Source: Rutpela maculata (taxonomy: Eukaryota > Arthropoda > Insecta > Coleoptera > Cerambycidae). Taken from it: a stretch of 64,000 nucleotides of DNA. Below, piece by piece: positions 22,535 through 33,589 of the stretch (position 1 is its first letter; the number at the start of each line of letters is the position of its first letter). The DNA is taken from NCBI GenBank assembly GCA_936432065.2, contig OW386289.2, forward strand, positions 36,103,903 to 36,167,902, given 5' to 3'. Made by a program: the position numbers and the translations under genes. The notes beneath the pieces were generated by a model. That model was not told where the DNA came from and searched no databases. It saw only the letters and a program-made list of their open reading frames with translations.

Positions 22535-22850
22535 AAATCGGCTCGGTGGCGCAGTGCTTAAGGTGTTAGGCTTGCGACCACGGGGTCCTAGGTTCGAATC
22601 CTAGCTAGGGTATGGATATGTAGTGGCATTTTATTCGTGTTTCTGAGAGGGTAGCAGTGGGCTAGACTGTGGTTGTGTGAGAGACAACACGGTCTAGTCG
22701 CTCTCCTCTCCTGAGTTCGAGTCTCAGCTGCGGCAGATGTCCATGTCGCAGGGAATGGGTGTTGTGATGTTGTCTATGTGTGTGTCCGTCCTGGTTGAGT
22801 GGTAGAATAGCCATCGGCTAAACTTCGATAGGACATTAAAATAAATAAGG
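22535..22850 (+). mobile_element. dimeric tRNA-derived SINE
   Basis: First unit: A-box-like TGGCGCAGTGCTTAAGG (22547-22563) and perfect B box GGTTCGAATCC (22591-22601), whose surrounding bases pair as a T stem (CCTAGGTTCGAATCCTAG). Second unit: GGTAGCAGTGGGCTAG and GAGTTCGAGTCTC (22713-22725). The tail is A-rich. Two tandem tRNA-like units in one transcript-like block argue for a composite SINE instead of a tRNA gene cluster, and neither unit closes an acceptor stem. Confidence 0.72.
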
Positions 22851-23235
22851 TGATTAAAAAAAAATCACATTATTTGTGAAAACGAGTAGGCTTGTAAGCT
22901 GTATATTTTGGACATTTTTAATTGTGATAAGAAGAATTCTAGCCCCTTATAAGTATTCATAGGGTATTATATATTACACAAGTTAGTAAATGATTTCCCA
23001 AATTTACTAAAAAATTACTATTGTATATTGCGACTTGTTCCGTAATCTTAAAAAGTCAAGGATATTTATTGTGGTAGCTACGCCTATAAAATATTAAAAA
23101 TTATTTCCTAAATGTAAAAGCAAATAGCGTAAATCGTAGTATGTAAATTTTAAGAAGCCTTGGGAATAACATATGGAGGAAATTTATTGTAAAATAGAGA
23201 GACAATGCTTTTTTATACTTATTGGGCGAAATCAA
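22851..23235. other. unassigned
   Basis: No gene or recognised repeat apart from a small GGTGATT...AATCACAT hairpin at 22850-22872. Confidence 0.35.
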
Positions 23236-23697
23236 ATAATAAGGTTAGTCTATGTAATGAAGCATTATTTGACGAGTTTGTAAATATTTCGTGCCAAGAC
23301 GAGATTACCTTTCCCCCCATTTTCGAGGGTGCTGAACACGATGGAAGTGGTCAAAAACCACGCTTTCTTTGCGGATACCTTTATGTTTTCATATATAAAC
23401 GGATCTGTCGAGTTATTTATCGACGGGTTATACTTGAAATGACATGGAAGGAGGTTATAGAGTAAGTGGAATCCAGAGAGCAGGCCTAGGGGGTTGATTA
23501 AACACTCCCGAGAGGTGCAAAATCTTTTTTTCAAATGATTCGGTGCGAACGCTTATCCCCCGTTTTAGGGGTCGCTAATCACGGGAAAAATATTCATTTT
23601 TAGCTCCAACTCCTCCTCATTCCTCAAACGGGCAGAAATCACCCCTCACTCACCAGAAATCATGTTATCCAGGATGTACAGGTTTTTCGGTACATAA

Positions 23698-24428
23698 CAG
23701 CGGCGGCTGGTGAAATTGCAATTTTTTTTTCTCGTCTGTGGCGCATGGGACCCATACGAAATTTGCGAAATAACATCTAGAGAAGCACTTCTCTAATGAC
23801 CTCTAAAAAATTTTGAAAAAGCAGTTTGCGAAAAAATTTTTGGAAATTCGTTAGCCTCCCCTGGGTCTAGGAGCTCCTATTTATTTTTATTTTTTTGTCA
23901 TATGCATTTGACTTTTCATAAAAATACAACAACAGATTTTGGAGTTTATGAAAATATTTTCATTACTAATTGAGATACAACGAATTGAAATATTGTAATT
24001 TGTTAAATTGTAAATTACAAAATTTCAGTTCATTGTATTTTAGTTAGTAATGAAGATATTTTCACAAACTTCAAAATCTATTGTTGTATTTTTATGAAAA
24101 GTCAAATGCATATGACAAAAAAAAAAAAAAATAAACAGCCTTAGTGGGTTATTGTTTATTTACATCTACGTTTCCTTATGAAACATTACTATGTAATATA
24201 TTCTTTCCTCTTCGTAAATAAACTTCATTATTATTATTATTATTATTATAGGAGCCCCTAGACCCAGGGGAGGCTAACGAATTTTCAAAAATTTTTTCGC
24301 AAACTGCTTTTTCAAAATTTTTTAGGGGTCATTAGAGAAGTGCTTCTCTAGATGTTATTTCCCTTTCGTATGAGTCCCATGCGCCATAGACGAGAAAAAA
24401 AATATTGAAATTTCACCAGCCGCCACTG
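23698..24428. mobile_element. foldback hAT-type element, 731 bp, TSD GTACATAA
   Basis: Termini CAGCGGCGGCTGGTGAAATT and its near-complement end in CCGCCACTG, flanked by perfect GTACATAA repeats (23690-23697 and 24429-24436). Interior arms are mirrored and match the foldback element at 1516-2128 (CTCGTCTGTGGCGCATGGG, AGAGAAGCACTTCTCTA). The right arm is itself interrupted at 24139-24252. Confidence 0.92.
24139..24252 (+). mobile_element. LINE 3' end with (ATT)n tail
   Basis: Not present in the mirrored left arm, so it is an insertion. It ends AATAAACTTC followed by eight ATT units, the typical 3' end of several insect LINE clades. Only the 3' tip is present. Confidence 0.6.
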
Positions 24429-25009
24429 GTACATAAGCGTTATTCCTATGCATATCCCTTCATTTTTCATGGAAGAGAAGGTGATAGCGACCACGGGGGT
24501 TGCTTCAACCCTTCAAGAGGTGTAAAATTCATTAATTACACTTTGGATCATCAATACGCCCTTCTCCGTTTTCGCACCTGTGAATCCTGGATAGTATGCT
24601 TTCGGGTGAGTGAAAGATGGTTTCTGCCCGTTTGAGGAATGAGGAGTTGGAGCTAAAAATAAATATTCTTCCCGTGATCAGCAACACCGAAAACGGAGGA
24701 TAAGCGTTTGAACAGAATCATTTGAAAAAAAATATTTTCCACCCCTCGGGAGGTGGATTCCACTTACTCTACAACCTACAACCCCCTACCATGTTATTTC
24801 AAATATATATAACCCGTCGATACATCACTCCTTAGACCCGATTATATATGAAAACATAAAGGGATCCCCATAATAGGGGTAGTTTTTGGCCGTTTCAGGG
24901 GGTTCACTTTCATCGTGTTCAGCACCCTCGAAAACAGGGGGAAAGGTAATCTCGTCTTTGCACGAAATATTTACACTATTTTTGCCTTCATTACATGGTG
25001 TTCGAATCC

Positions 25010-25476
25010 CTGACAAGTTGGATGATTTTTTAAAAATTTTTTTTATATATATTTTTTCATACTAACGAGTGTTTCACCAACAAAGTTGGTATCCTATAGG
25101 ATGTGTAACAATTATTTAAAAGTAATTCGGCGAAGAGTATGTTTGTAGCTTCTTATTTCTTATCATCAATTATCAATATGACAATTACCCCATAGTAGGA
25201 GCATTTTATCCTTCCAATATCTTCCCAAACCATGACTATATAAGACAGTGGCTCAACGCTTTGCTGGCGCCTTCTAATACGCAGCCTCGTGCGACCTTAC
25301 AACACGGAGTAAACCCAGCAGAGCTACTTTTTGTATTTCAACTGCCAGCGGCGTAGAGACGATCTAGTAAGTAAACACCAACATGGGTTCCAAAAAAAAT
25401 AAATCTGTTGAAACGGCCACAAATCAACTCCTACAGCATTTTAATACGAGTTGGACAAAGGTAACCACGCGATAGG
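25010..25476. other. unassigned
   Basis: No gene recognised. The stretch 25250-25390 is less AT-rich and may be the 5' part of the adjoining LINE fragment. Confidence 0.35.
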
Positions 25477-25980
25477 GCTATTTTTTGACTTAAGTCGAGC
25501 TTTCGACATGCTAAATATGAATTTCATTGTTTACAAACTAATTGCATATTAGTGGTTTAGCTCTAGAACTCATAAAATCTTTCCTAATTGGTCACAAATT
25601 CAAAGTAAATAATGATACTGAATATTGAAAAAACTGAATGCTTATACTTTTCTAAACGTAGATTGCCCCCAGATATTTAATCAAAAGTATACCTACTGAC
25701 ACATTTTCTAAATCCGTAAAATTTCTTGATACCATTGTGGATAGTAATTTATGTTGGGATCTACATATAGAACTTGTATGTAATAAGTTAAATAAAGCTG
25801 ACTTCGCTATCGGTCAGCTACGTGGTCTATTAAATATCAAAGCTTTAATAAATTTCTATTATGCTCTAGCATTCTCACTTAACTTATAATGTGACAGCTT
25901 GGGGTCTTCACCAACTGTTAATCCTGTTTTCGTCCTTCAAAAGAGACTCATTAGACGATGTTTAACATCTTTACTTTATA
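25477..25980 (+). pseudogene. LINE reverse transcriptase fragment
   Basis: GLFFDLSRAFDMLN corresponds to the RT block with the first catalytic aspartate (FLDLSKAFDTVNH in many LINEs). A deletion removes the YxDD block, and the text resumes with NIEKTECLYFSKRRLP, then SNLCWDLHIELVCNKLNKA and IGQLRGL, the region after the RT domain. Frameshifts and a stop are visible. Jockey/CR1-like by motif style, clade uncertain. Confidence 0.78.
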
Positions 25981-26455
25981 AGCAAAAAAATCTTACCATA
26001 CACTGTATATACATGTACTCTGTATATACATTATATGAATCCTGTAGTTTCAAAGCCTGACAACTCCGTTTTTGGTGGAAATTGAGTTTCGTACGGCACT
26101 GGGTTCGTCTTTTTGTCCTGTACAACCTAGTACGATATTCACAAATAAAATCCACTAAATCCATACGAAATTTGCCATTGAAATATTGAGTTAGTTTCAA
26201 AAGTCGACAAATCCAGTATGCATTGAAATCAAATTCCAGCAAATCCGAATCGTCCAATCAGAGCCCTTTAAATTTATACGAATTTATTTATTCTTTATTT
26301 TAAATAAATATCATATCCCGAAAAATCCATGCAAGTGAGTTGCAAAACCCTACAAATTCAAAGTTCAATATCAAAACCCGACAACTCCATTTTGTTTATT
26401 TAAATTCTGAAGTTACCATTCTGTTTTTACAAAAGAAGATTTGATTCTTGACTTA
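25981..26455. other. unassigned
   Basis: No supported gene. The phrase CAAAGCCTGACAACTCC at 26051 recurs in altered form at 26370 (CAAAACCCGACAACTCC), a hint of an old direct repeat. Confidence 0.35.
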
Positions 26456-26461
26456 CCAGTG

Positions 26462-27191
26462 CAGGGGTCCCAAATGTCCTAAAAATCTCCAATAAACTAC
26501 GAAAATTTCCTTAAATTGCCCTTAAATTGGATTAATTGTCCTAAAAGTCCTAAAAAATTGCAATATTTTAAACGCGAAGAGCTCGTCGAAGAAATATTTA
26601 ATCGAGTTAAAAAATATGAACAAAGCGGAGGAAGAACAGGATAGAATAAAAAAGGAAACGGGAGCAGGAAAACCAAAAAAGAAAGGAACAGTCTGCAAAA
26701 AAGCAAAAGGTGGACGAGCAATTAACAGATTTGAAGAGCCAATTGAAAAAGAAAAAGTCAATTGCAGAAAACCTGATTTCCAGCGGAAATGACAAATTAA
26801 AATTGGCCATGTCAATTAAGCCATTGAATAAAATTGATACGATGGATGCTAATACTATGATCTGAATTGGACTTGACTTTTTTAAAGAGTCAATTTAAAA
26901 ATTGCAGAGCTAAACAATGACATTCTTAGTTTGAGTAGCCATAAAAAAAAGTAATGTATAGATGTTATTCCTTTTTTTTGCAACATTTTCTTGAATTTTT
27001 ATGGCAATTTTGTAAAGTTCATGCATTAGAAATATTTTTGTTTTGTTTAGTTTTCTTTTGTTTATCAGTGTCAATTTTATCGTTCTTGTTCTCAATAAAG
27101 TATTGTATTTGTCCTAAAATTTGTCCTAAAATCATTTATAAAATGTCCTAAAGTCCAAAAAAAATGTGCATAGAAGCCTTTGGGACCCCTG
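26462..27191. mobile_element. hAT-like element with TIR CAGGGGTCCCAAA, 730 bp
   Basis: CAGGGGTCCCAAA at the left and TTTGGGACCCCTG at the right. The flanks share CCAGTG (26456-26461 and 27192-27197), 6 bp and not a full 8. The interior repeats GTCCTAAAA motifs close to both ends and holds a lysine/glutamate-rich, stop-broken plus-strand stretch (about 26560-26880) that could be a coiled-coil remnant. Confidence 0.68.
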
Positions 27192-27379
27192 CCAGTGTAA
27201 CCCTTAAATGACTGCGAAATATTTAAAAAATAAATCGATGGGAATGTAGAAGAACACACTGCCGGGCGTCAAATTGACGCGACACCGCGTTCTGCCCCGT
27301 TCTTCTACTCCCCGACGGGTTCGAGATAAGATGCACTTCGATAGACGAGTAATGGATCAAGCCTTAGATCATTAACGAC

Positions 27380-27720
27380 GCTCTCTCGACGTGATTCGTA
27401 TTTTCACTGGAAATTATAGTTTTGACGCCTTCTGGCTATTTAATTTTTGGCATAAAAAAATCCCAATCGAAAATGTCTCTCCGACGGGACCAATTCCAAA
27501 ATTTGACGTGATTTTAGTCTGCTCACGTGGTAATTAATGACCTGACGTCTTTTAGTTTCTAATATTTTTGCATAAAAAAAATCCCGATCGAATATTTCTC
27601 TGCGACGGGATTGATTTTTGACGTGATTCTCACGTTTTTATCTGCTAATAACGGATTCTACACCTAGGGATTTCTGAGAAAAATGCATGAAAAAATCCCT
27701 ATCAAACCCTCGTAAGGCAA
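27380..27720. repeat. degenerate tandem repeat, period about 130 bp
   Basis: Three diverged units each combine GACGTGATT, TTTTTGCATAAAAAAATCCC, a (C/A)ATCGAATAT-like block and TCTC(C/G)GACGGGA. Not coding in any frame. It begins just after G/C-rich sequence around 27260-27320. Confidence 0.6.
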
Positions 27721-28090
27721 CCAGAAGGTCGAGTCTTAGTGGTGCATTAACTCGACGCATCCGGTCTTCCAAACGAAAGCTTTCAAGGTATGAGGACTAG
27801 CAACAAGTCTAAAGATCAATTAAGATGCAATTCGTTCAAAGAATACCGTTTATTTAACAGATATGTAATATACAAAATGGATCATGCAAAATTCTTATAT
27901 TAAGAATCACGCCTCCCCAACTAAGGCAAATAGCTTTTTAACTACACAAATTAGAGCGTACGCTAACAATCGATTTGGTAGCAAAGATTCATGCAAACCT
28001 TCCCAGAATCAATTATAAGCCTTTTTAAAAATGTCTAAGACTTTTTGTAATATGGTAATTACGGCTGACTGATTATAACATAAGAGTATA
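27721..28090. other. unassigned
   Basis: No gene seen. Confidence 0.3.
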
Positions 28091-28093
28091 TTG

Positions 28094-28188
28094 TGTATTT
28101 AGGTGTGAAAGCAATACATTCCCGGACGACGATGCAAATTGTCAGGATCGAAGTCCGGGAATGTGCTTTCACACCGAAGTACACATAC
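28094..28188. repeat. hairpin, about 34-bp arms
   Basis: GGTGTGAAAGCAATACATTCC is mirrored by GGGAATGTGCTTTCACACC around a central CGGAC...GTCCG pair. Folds as one long stem. Confidence 0.65.
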
Positions 28189-28344
28189 TATTTTTTCTGA
28201 AATCACAATCAATATTATTATAAATTAAGGAACTTGTATTAATGCATAACATTTCTTCATTACAATCTAACTGCTTACTAATAAATGCAATTTTAATGTG
28301 AGTTGGTTTGTCTGCGTGTATTTATTTACTGTCTAAAATATACA

Positions 28345-28374
28345 TAAAAAACCGTACGGAATTCCCGTACGGTT
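28345..28374. repeat. short perfect hairpin
   Basis: AAAACCGTACGG and its complement with a loop of about six bases. Too short to assign; resembles a strong stem-loop. Confidence 0.6.
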
Positions 28375-28699
28375 TTGTTGATCGTTGCCAGTATTTACTG
28401 GACTTGTGCATTTTTCGATATGAAATCGCGCCGAAAATGTAAACATTGCCGATCGATTTCAGAAAAAAATGTTTTACTAAAATTATTTAGTTTCGCTAGA
28501 GACTACTCAGCTTTAAAGTTCTCGTAACGTGAGAGTTCACGTACTAAAACACATTCATGACGACTTACTACTACATAAGTTCGATAGTGTTCGGTCAGTC
28601 CACAATTTACTTGCCTTTGATGTAGGTGTTCAATATTACCAAAATGGCGCTCCGTCGCCTTTGCCAAGTTCGTCGGTTTCGACTTTCTGATGCATTGCA

Positions 28700-28800
28700 T
28701 CGTTTGTTTCACTCATTAACGCTACAGCCAATGAGAGTCCGTTTTTTTAAAACATTGCTCCAATCAAACGTCATTATTAGTGGTAATACAACCTAGATCG
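28700..28800 (+). repeat. repeat family Y, copy 1, first segment
   Basis: TTTCACTCATTAACG...CATTATTAGTGG matches the reverse complement of 47573-47672 at roughly 85 percent by eye. Its partner segment is at 30375-30545; in copy 2 the two are adjacent, so about 1.5 kb has been inserted here. Confidence 0.6.
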
Positions 28801-29109
28801 GTTTTTGACAATACCAACGTACAAAATTTATCGCTCTAATTTTTTGTGTCGCTGCAGCGGCAAATATTGCGATAATTTTTTGACGTTTTGTTTCGTGAAA
28901 TGTTTTCGGCAAAAGGGCAACTCGAACTTTTAAATTTTATCTATAAATATCTTCTCTATCTTATTACGTAAATTGTAGTACTGTATTATATACGTAGTAA
29001 TATAAAAACATCACATACGTTAACAATATTCAATTTCAAAGCGAAGGCTGAACCTTTATTTATAAGGGACAAGTTATACACTGCTTTCAATGGCTTATAA
29101 TAATTATGG

Positions 29110-29635
29110 ACTGACGGTCCATGACCAGTCAGGTGCAACGTTTTTAAAATGCTTGCCAATTATACATATGAATGAAATTACCATGAATATGCCAGAAACG
29201 CAAATTTTAGGCAGTCGTCGCGTACAGAAGGGTGTGCAAATCGATTTATTTATTTTTTTTTTTGGGTTTTTTTTTAAATTTTAAAATGGATGCCAATAGT
29301 GCCAAACGAAAAGCCGTGAAAAAGAATCCAGCGGAAATTCATTGGCATGCAGTTCCTGCGCGCAAAACAAATTTTGATGCGCACATTAAATCGTAAAATT
29401 TTTTGGTATTTTTGATTTTGGATGATTTTGATTTTGGATTTATTTCACGGCTTTTCGTTTGGAACTATTGGCATCCATTTTAAAATTAAAAAAAAAAACA
29501 AAAAAAATCGATTTGCAAGTGACGACTACCTAAAATTTGCGTTTCTGGCATATTCATGGTAATTTCATTCATATACATGATTGGAATGCATTTTAAAAAC
29601 GTTGCACCTGACTGGTTATGTACCGCTAGTATATT
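29110..29635. mobile_element. palindromic element of about 520 bp
   Basis: Arms of about 200 bp: ACCAGTCAGGTGCAACGTTTT at the left and the complement near 29600-29620, with mirrored ATGAATGAAATTACCATGAA and ATGGATGCCAATAGT. The loop around 29340-29430 is unique. No target duplication found. It is part of the extra sequence inside family Y copy 1. Confidence 0.72.
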
Positions 29636-29639
29636 AACG

Positions 29640-30374
29640 TAATTACAAAACAATTTTCACAACTAAAATTAAATACAAAAATGCCTACGAAGCAAACAAA
29701 TCAATTATTTCATGTTATATACACAAATGTACTTATGTATGGTAATTCATCACAAAAAAATTAACCCCTTATTCGTTGTACTCAAGGTTCACTCTACTTA
29801 AACAAGCAAACCTTAACTTAACTATTTATTAAACTTCTTATATTAAAAATGGGGATTAAATACGTAAATGTATATTAAGAAACACTTTAATATAATAATT
29901 CTTGAGAAATTCACTCTTTACAGAGTTAAGCTAGCGTTACTAAATGGCGGTACCAGTTCATCTGATCTCCGCAACCTTGGAACGTAAAAGCGATAGATTG
30001 GTAAAATGCAATATTGTCTGGCTTTACTCGTAGTGCGATTGGTCGAACCGTGCTAGAGGACTTTTTGTTGGGTATACCAGTCTGTAAGAATATAAGTTAC
30101 AATACCTATGGTTTAAGTTATCATGATTGTCATATCTTTCATTGTCATTACATTATTTATACCTAGTTTGTTTTTTATTAGATGAGTCGTTTTGAAAATG
30201 CATTTTTATGTGACGTAAATGATGAAATTGAAAATAAATGTCAGTAAACTCTAAAAAGTGACAAGAAAACGTCTGCAGGCAATTAATTACAAAACAATAT
30301 TGAAGATATACTTAATGAATTATTTACTCGTGAAATATTCTCCCCAAATACCACTCGTGCTTTTAAATTTTGTC
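29640..30374. other. unassigned
   Basis: No convincing gene. A stop-broken plus-strand stretch at 30180-30400 (MSRFENAFLCDVNDEIENKC) may be a remnant of a gene belonging to repeat family Y. Confidence 0.35.
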
Positions 30375-30545
30375 TAAAAATTTTTGCTCAAGCTAAGTTG
30401 CCAAAAGGGTAATGTAACTCGTGCAAATTGGCATATTATCAAAGATTAAATCCCTCCCACTAAAGCGGTCGGGATTTAATCAGATAATAAACTGCCAATT
30501 TGCACTCTTCATATTACCAGGCAAAACGCTTTCGAAAAAATTTTC
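30375..30545 (+). repeat. repeat family Y, copy 1, hairpin segment
   Basis: TTTTTGCTCAAGCTAAG, then an inverted repeat: TGCAAATTGGCATATTATCAA with GATTAAATCCC, a loop, and the complements, ending ATTACCAGGCAAA. The same arrangement occurs in reverse at 47370-47540. Confidence 0.68.
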
Positions 30546-31009
30546 GATAAAATTTTAAGCACTAGTGATATTACATACGATAAAATTTTATAGCCAATCC
30601 TTAAAACAGTTACTCCATGGTCAATGTCTTTGGCGGAGGAATAAAAATTGAAAATATTTTAAATATTTTCCAAGTACTTTTTTGGCGTACTTTTAAAAAA
30701 GTATGTGATTCATTTTTCCATGACCACCATATATTTTTACTCTCAATTCCTGGGCCAAAATACATTTTCCTAAGTAAAAATTCGGTGAAATGTCCTTAAA
30801 TGAAATTTTTGTCTAAGTCGAATTTTTATTTTGGGTTCGACTTAGGTCGATTCTGGGGGTTCTATAACAGAAACATATCTGTACAGTTTTTTGCGATTTC
30901 CCAACATTTGACCTCAACGGATTTGTTGGGTTTTGAAACTACAGGATTCATATATATTCTAAACTGTATTAAATTTGATAGAATTAACTTTCATAATTTT
31001 GAAAGAAAC
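30546..31009. other. unassigned, with one arm fragment of the 62.4-kb palindrome
   Basis: No supported gene. At about 30810-30872 CTAAGTCGAATTTTTATTTT and TCGACTTAGGTCGATTCTGG with TTCTATAACAG match the arms of the palindrome 62365-63064. Confidence 0.45.
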
Positions 31010-31250
31010 TCTGCAACCCATTTATATTACACTGCACATAGTGATCTATTAAGGACTGCAATGCACAAAACAGCTTTATACAGAAATGTCCAATGTTTGC
31101 AAGCCTTAAATTATATATTAAGCTACCCGTTACAATAAAAATATCAGTAATGAAAGAAATTTATTATACAAGTTAAAGAATACCTAATCAAAAAATCTGT
31201 TTACTCATTAGAGGAATACATAAACTCTTCATCTGCTTTGTACTTTAGTC
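31010..31250 (+). pseudogene. LINE ORF2 C-terminal fragment
   Basis: LRTAMHKTALYRNVQCLQAL and, in a shifted frame, VKEYLIKKSVYSLEEYINSS resemble the last residues of Jockey/CR1-like LINE proteins (a HxTSLYRNS-type box followed by LKxYLL...YSxxEFL). Frameshift and early stop. May be the end of the same kind of element as at 25.5 kb. Confidence 0.55.
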
Positions 31251-31366
31251 ATAGTCATTCTAATATCTTTTAACTGTCTTATTTTTAAACTGTTTCATTA
31301 TTAGTATTATTTTTATACTCGATTTTTTACTGCGTAATGTTAATACCTAGTCCAGTATATAGAGAT

Positions 31367-31646
31367 CAGGCCCCCAACATCAAATCATGGGCCCCGGTAC
31401 CAAATTCACTGACGGGCCCTCGCGCCTAATAATTGATGAGCGGGAAATTTTCTTTATCTCTGGCAGACCCCCGCTGCGGGCTCCCGCTACGGGCCCTTCA
31501 GAAGCCAACGGGTCCCGCGCTTAATAATTGATGAGTGGGAGGGGAAATTTGAAAAGAAATTTTGTCAAGATATCTGACGGGCCTCTCGCAAGCCCGGGCC
31601 CCCAAACACAGTACCCAATAGACCTCCCCATACGGGGGGAGGCCTG
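31367..31646. mobile_element. hAT MITE, 280 bp, TSD ATAGAGAT
   Basis: CAGGCCCCC at the left, GGAGGCCTG at the right, perfect 8-bp repeats ATAGAGAT at 31359-31366 and 31647-31654. The G/C-rich interior contains two direct copies of TAATAATTGATGAG(C/T)GGGA. Confidence 0.9.
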
Positions 31647-31654
31647 ATAGAGAT

Positions 31655-32082
31655 TAGATATTTTATAATTATATATGCATCTTATACTGTGACGCTCATA
31701 CACATACCTGTGTGTCTTACGTGATCAATATTCTATTCTATTCTATAGAATCAGGTGCGAGCTCTGGTTGTCCGAGTTCATAAGTGGCGAGTGGTTTTTA
31801 GGGCCGCTCTAAATAAGATAATTCTAATTTTGTTTTTGCCGGAGAGTTGCGACTTCCTGATACATCTAACTAGCACTTTGCATCCATTACGAAAAGTCTC
31901 TTTTACTGGAATTATGTCCTGAAATCCTCCTTGGAAGGCACCCAATCATTTGAAAGAAAAATTAAAAAAAAACAAGTGCCTAGGATAATGATTTTTTAAG
32001 CAGACTTAGTTAGCTTCCCAATAATGGTTTCGATATTTGACCCCGCTTAATGCACAAAATATTTTATTATTTAGCAGCCTTT
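31655..32082. other. unassigned
   Basis: No gene or clear repeat. Confidence 0.35.
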
Positions 32083-32885
32083 ATAGGCCGGGAGCCCATG
32101 TATAAAATGACTGACTATCCGGCGAACTTTGAAAATATGTAAAATGGATTGTTCTCATATAAGTTAGCAAGGAATGGACCTGCAGCTGGGTAGCGGTGGG
32201 GGTGGCTGTCAAAGGGTTGAAAACGCGTAAAAAAAATTGAGAAAAAAAACTATCCGGTGAACGCTGAAACTTATATGAGGGGAAGATTATGTTATATAAT
32301 GAAAGTAGAACATATTGGACGGGGGGCGCGGGCGGTGGATTTACCGTCTGCTGATCGATCAAACAGGTCCAAAAACACGAAAAATTTAAATTATTCGACG
32401 AACTTTAAAATTTGGGTATAAGATAATATTTATACTGAGATTCACGAAAAACTTAGTCAGCTGCAAGTATGTGGGTGGAAGTCGTCAGCTGGTACAGAAC
32501 AGTGCTGAGTGTAGATCGCCTGCGAGGCAGCGCGCATCACCTTTCTTGCATCAGCTGACGACTTTTTCACCCACATACTTGCAGCTGAGTGTGTTTATCT
32601 TTAATCTTAGTATGAATATTATCACATACCCGAATTTCAAAGTTCTCCATAAAGATTTAATTAGTAATATCGATATTGATAACTTAATGTTAGAAAACGT
32701 GGGTGCGGAATTCCTGAGGTTCTTTTTTTAATTTGATTAAATATTCAAATTATTATTAATATACATTATTTTATGAGAATACAAATTAATACATTCGTAC
32801 ATTTCAAAATTATACAGAATGATCTGCTCAGAAAATTTAGTTAGTTTAGTAAAAATAAAAATAAATTTATTCGGCTTCCGATAAC

Positions 32886-33420
32886 AGATCTTCCTCATTC
32901 TCATTTTCATCTAACTCAGCATTCTCTTGATGCTCAATGGGTGAAAGATCATTTTTCTCTTTGTCACTCGCATCTAAAAAAAATAATTATTTATAAAAAA
33001 TTGATTAAGATTATAATAGGATGAAAAGTGAAAAGCACAAATGATATAATACCTTCAGTATTTTCGGCATCTCGGATAATCATTTCCACTTATGGAGGTA
33101 ATTGATCTCCATCAAACTACTTGCAAGTTAAATTTGTTTTCCTCAAGCTGTCACCCATAAACAAGGGATCTAATGTAGATGGCACTTGTTTGTGTGCGTT
33201 GTTCCAAATCATATACATACATACACACTAATACACAGTTCTTAAAACGTGCTGTACAAGTTCCGATTTCGACGGAGGCGAGAGAGATGCATTAAAATTT
33301 TTGTCTGGTAACCGAAATTCGTTATCATTTTGGCTAAATTTATACACCTTAGTGAAGGTAGCTACACGAGCATCATTGATGTTTTTTATAGCTTTATATA
33401 TGACCACACTGGTGTTTTCA
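32886..33420 (-). pseudogene. nuclease-family fragment in left arm (locus G), with a candidate intron
   Basis: Minus strand: VATFTKVYKFSQNDNEFRLP, then LSPPSKSELVQHVLRTVY, MIWNNAHKQVPS, LDPLFMGDSL and RDAENTE, matching the family block LPPTxxxLxQHxLRxxYQxxxW...DP. At 33050 the frame meets a GTATTA donor; after about 60 bp a TTTTTTTTAG acceptor at about 32977 joins in phase to SDKEKNDLSPIEHQ and an acidic ending before a stop at about 32878. The ending is acidic like in locus B, but there is no CxC cluster. Three in-frame stops show it is dead. Confidence 0.6.
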
Positions 33421-33589
33421 TTTATACGTGAAAAATTATTTTAGTGTCCACCTCCTCGTGACTAGAACACGATAAGCTTTCCACGGTTTCTTGAGTGACA
33501 CTAGATTGGATATCGTTGTTTCGAACTCAATAACATAGCAGTTTTCAGCATTCATAGAGTTTTATTACCTAAGAACGGAGCCATTTCAT

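Larger units (their letters stand above)
23236..25003. mobile_element. palindromic element family P, copy 1 (split by a hAT)
   Basis: Arms of about 450-500 bp mirror each other: GACGAGATTACCTTTCCCCC with GTGCTGAACACGATG at the left, and the complements at the right. Removal of the hAT at 23698-24428 and one 8-bp target copy leaves about 1.03 kb, the same length as the second copy at 56047-57054. The end sequence TTAGTCTATGTAATGAAGCATT is also shared with that copy. No long open frame; the elements look like non-coding foldback units. Confidence 0.75.

Noticed and set aside
22535..22730. Two functional tRNA genes
   Set aside because: A and B boxes are present but no complete cloverleaf with paired acceptor stems; the shared tail fits a SINE.
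27240..27860. CRISPR-like array
   Set aside because: Units are diverged, with no short identical repeats or regular spacers; the genome is eukaryotic.
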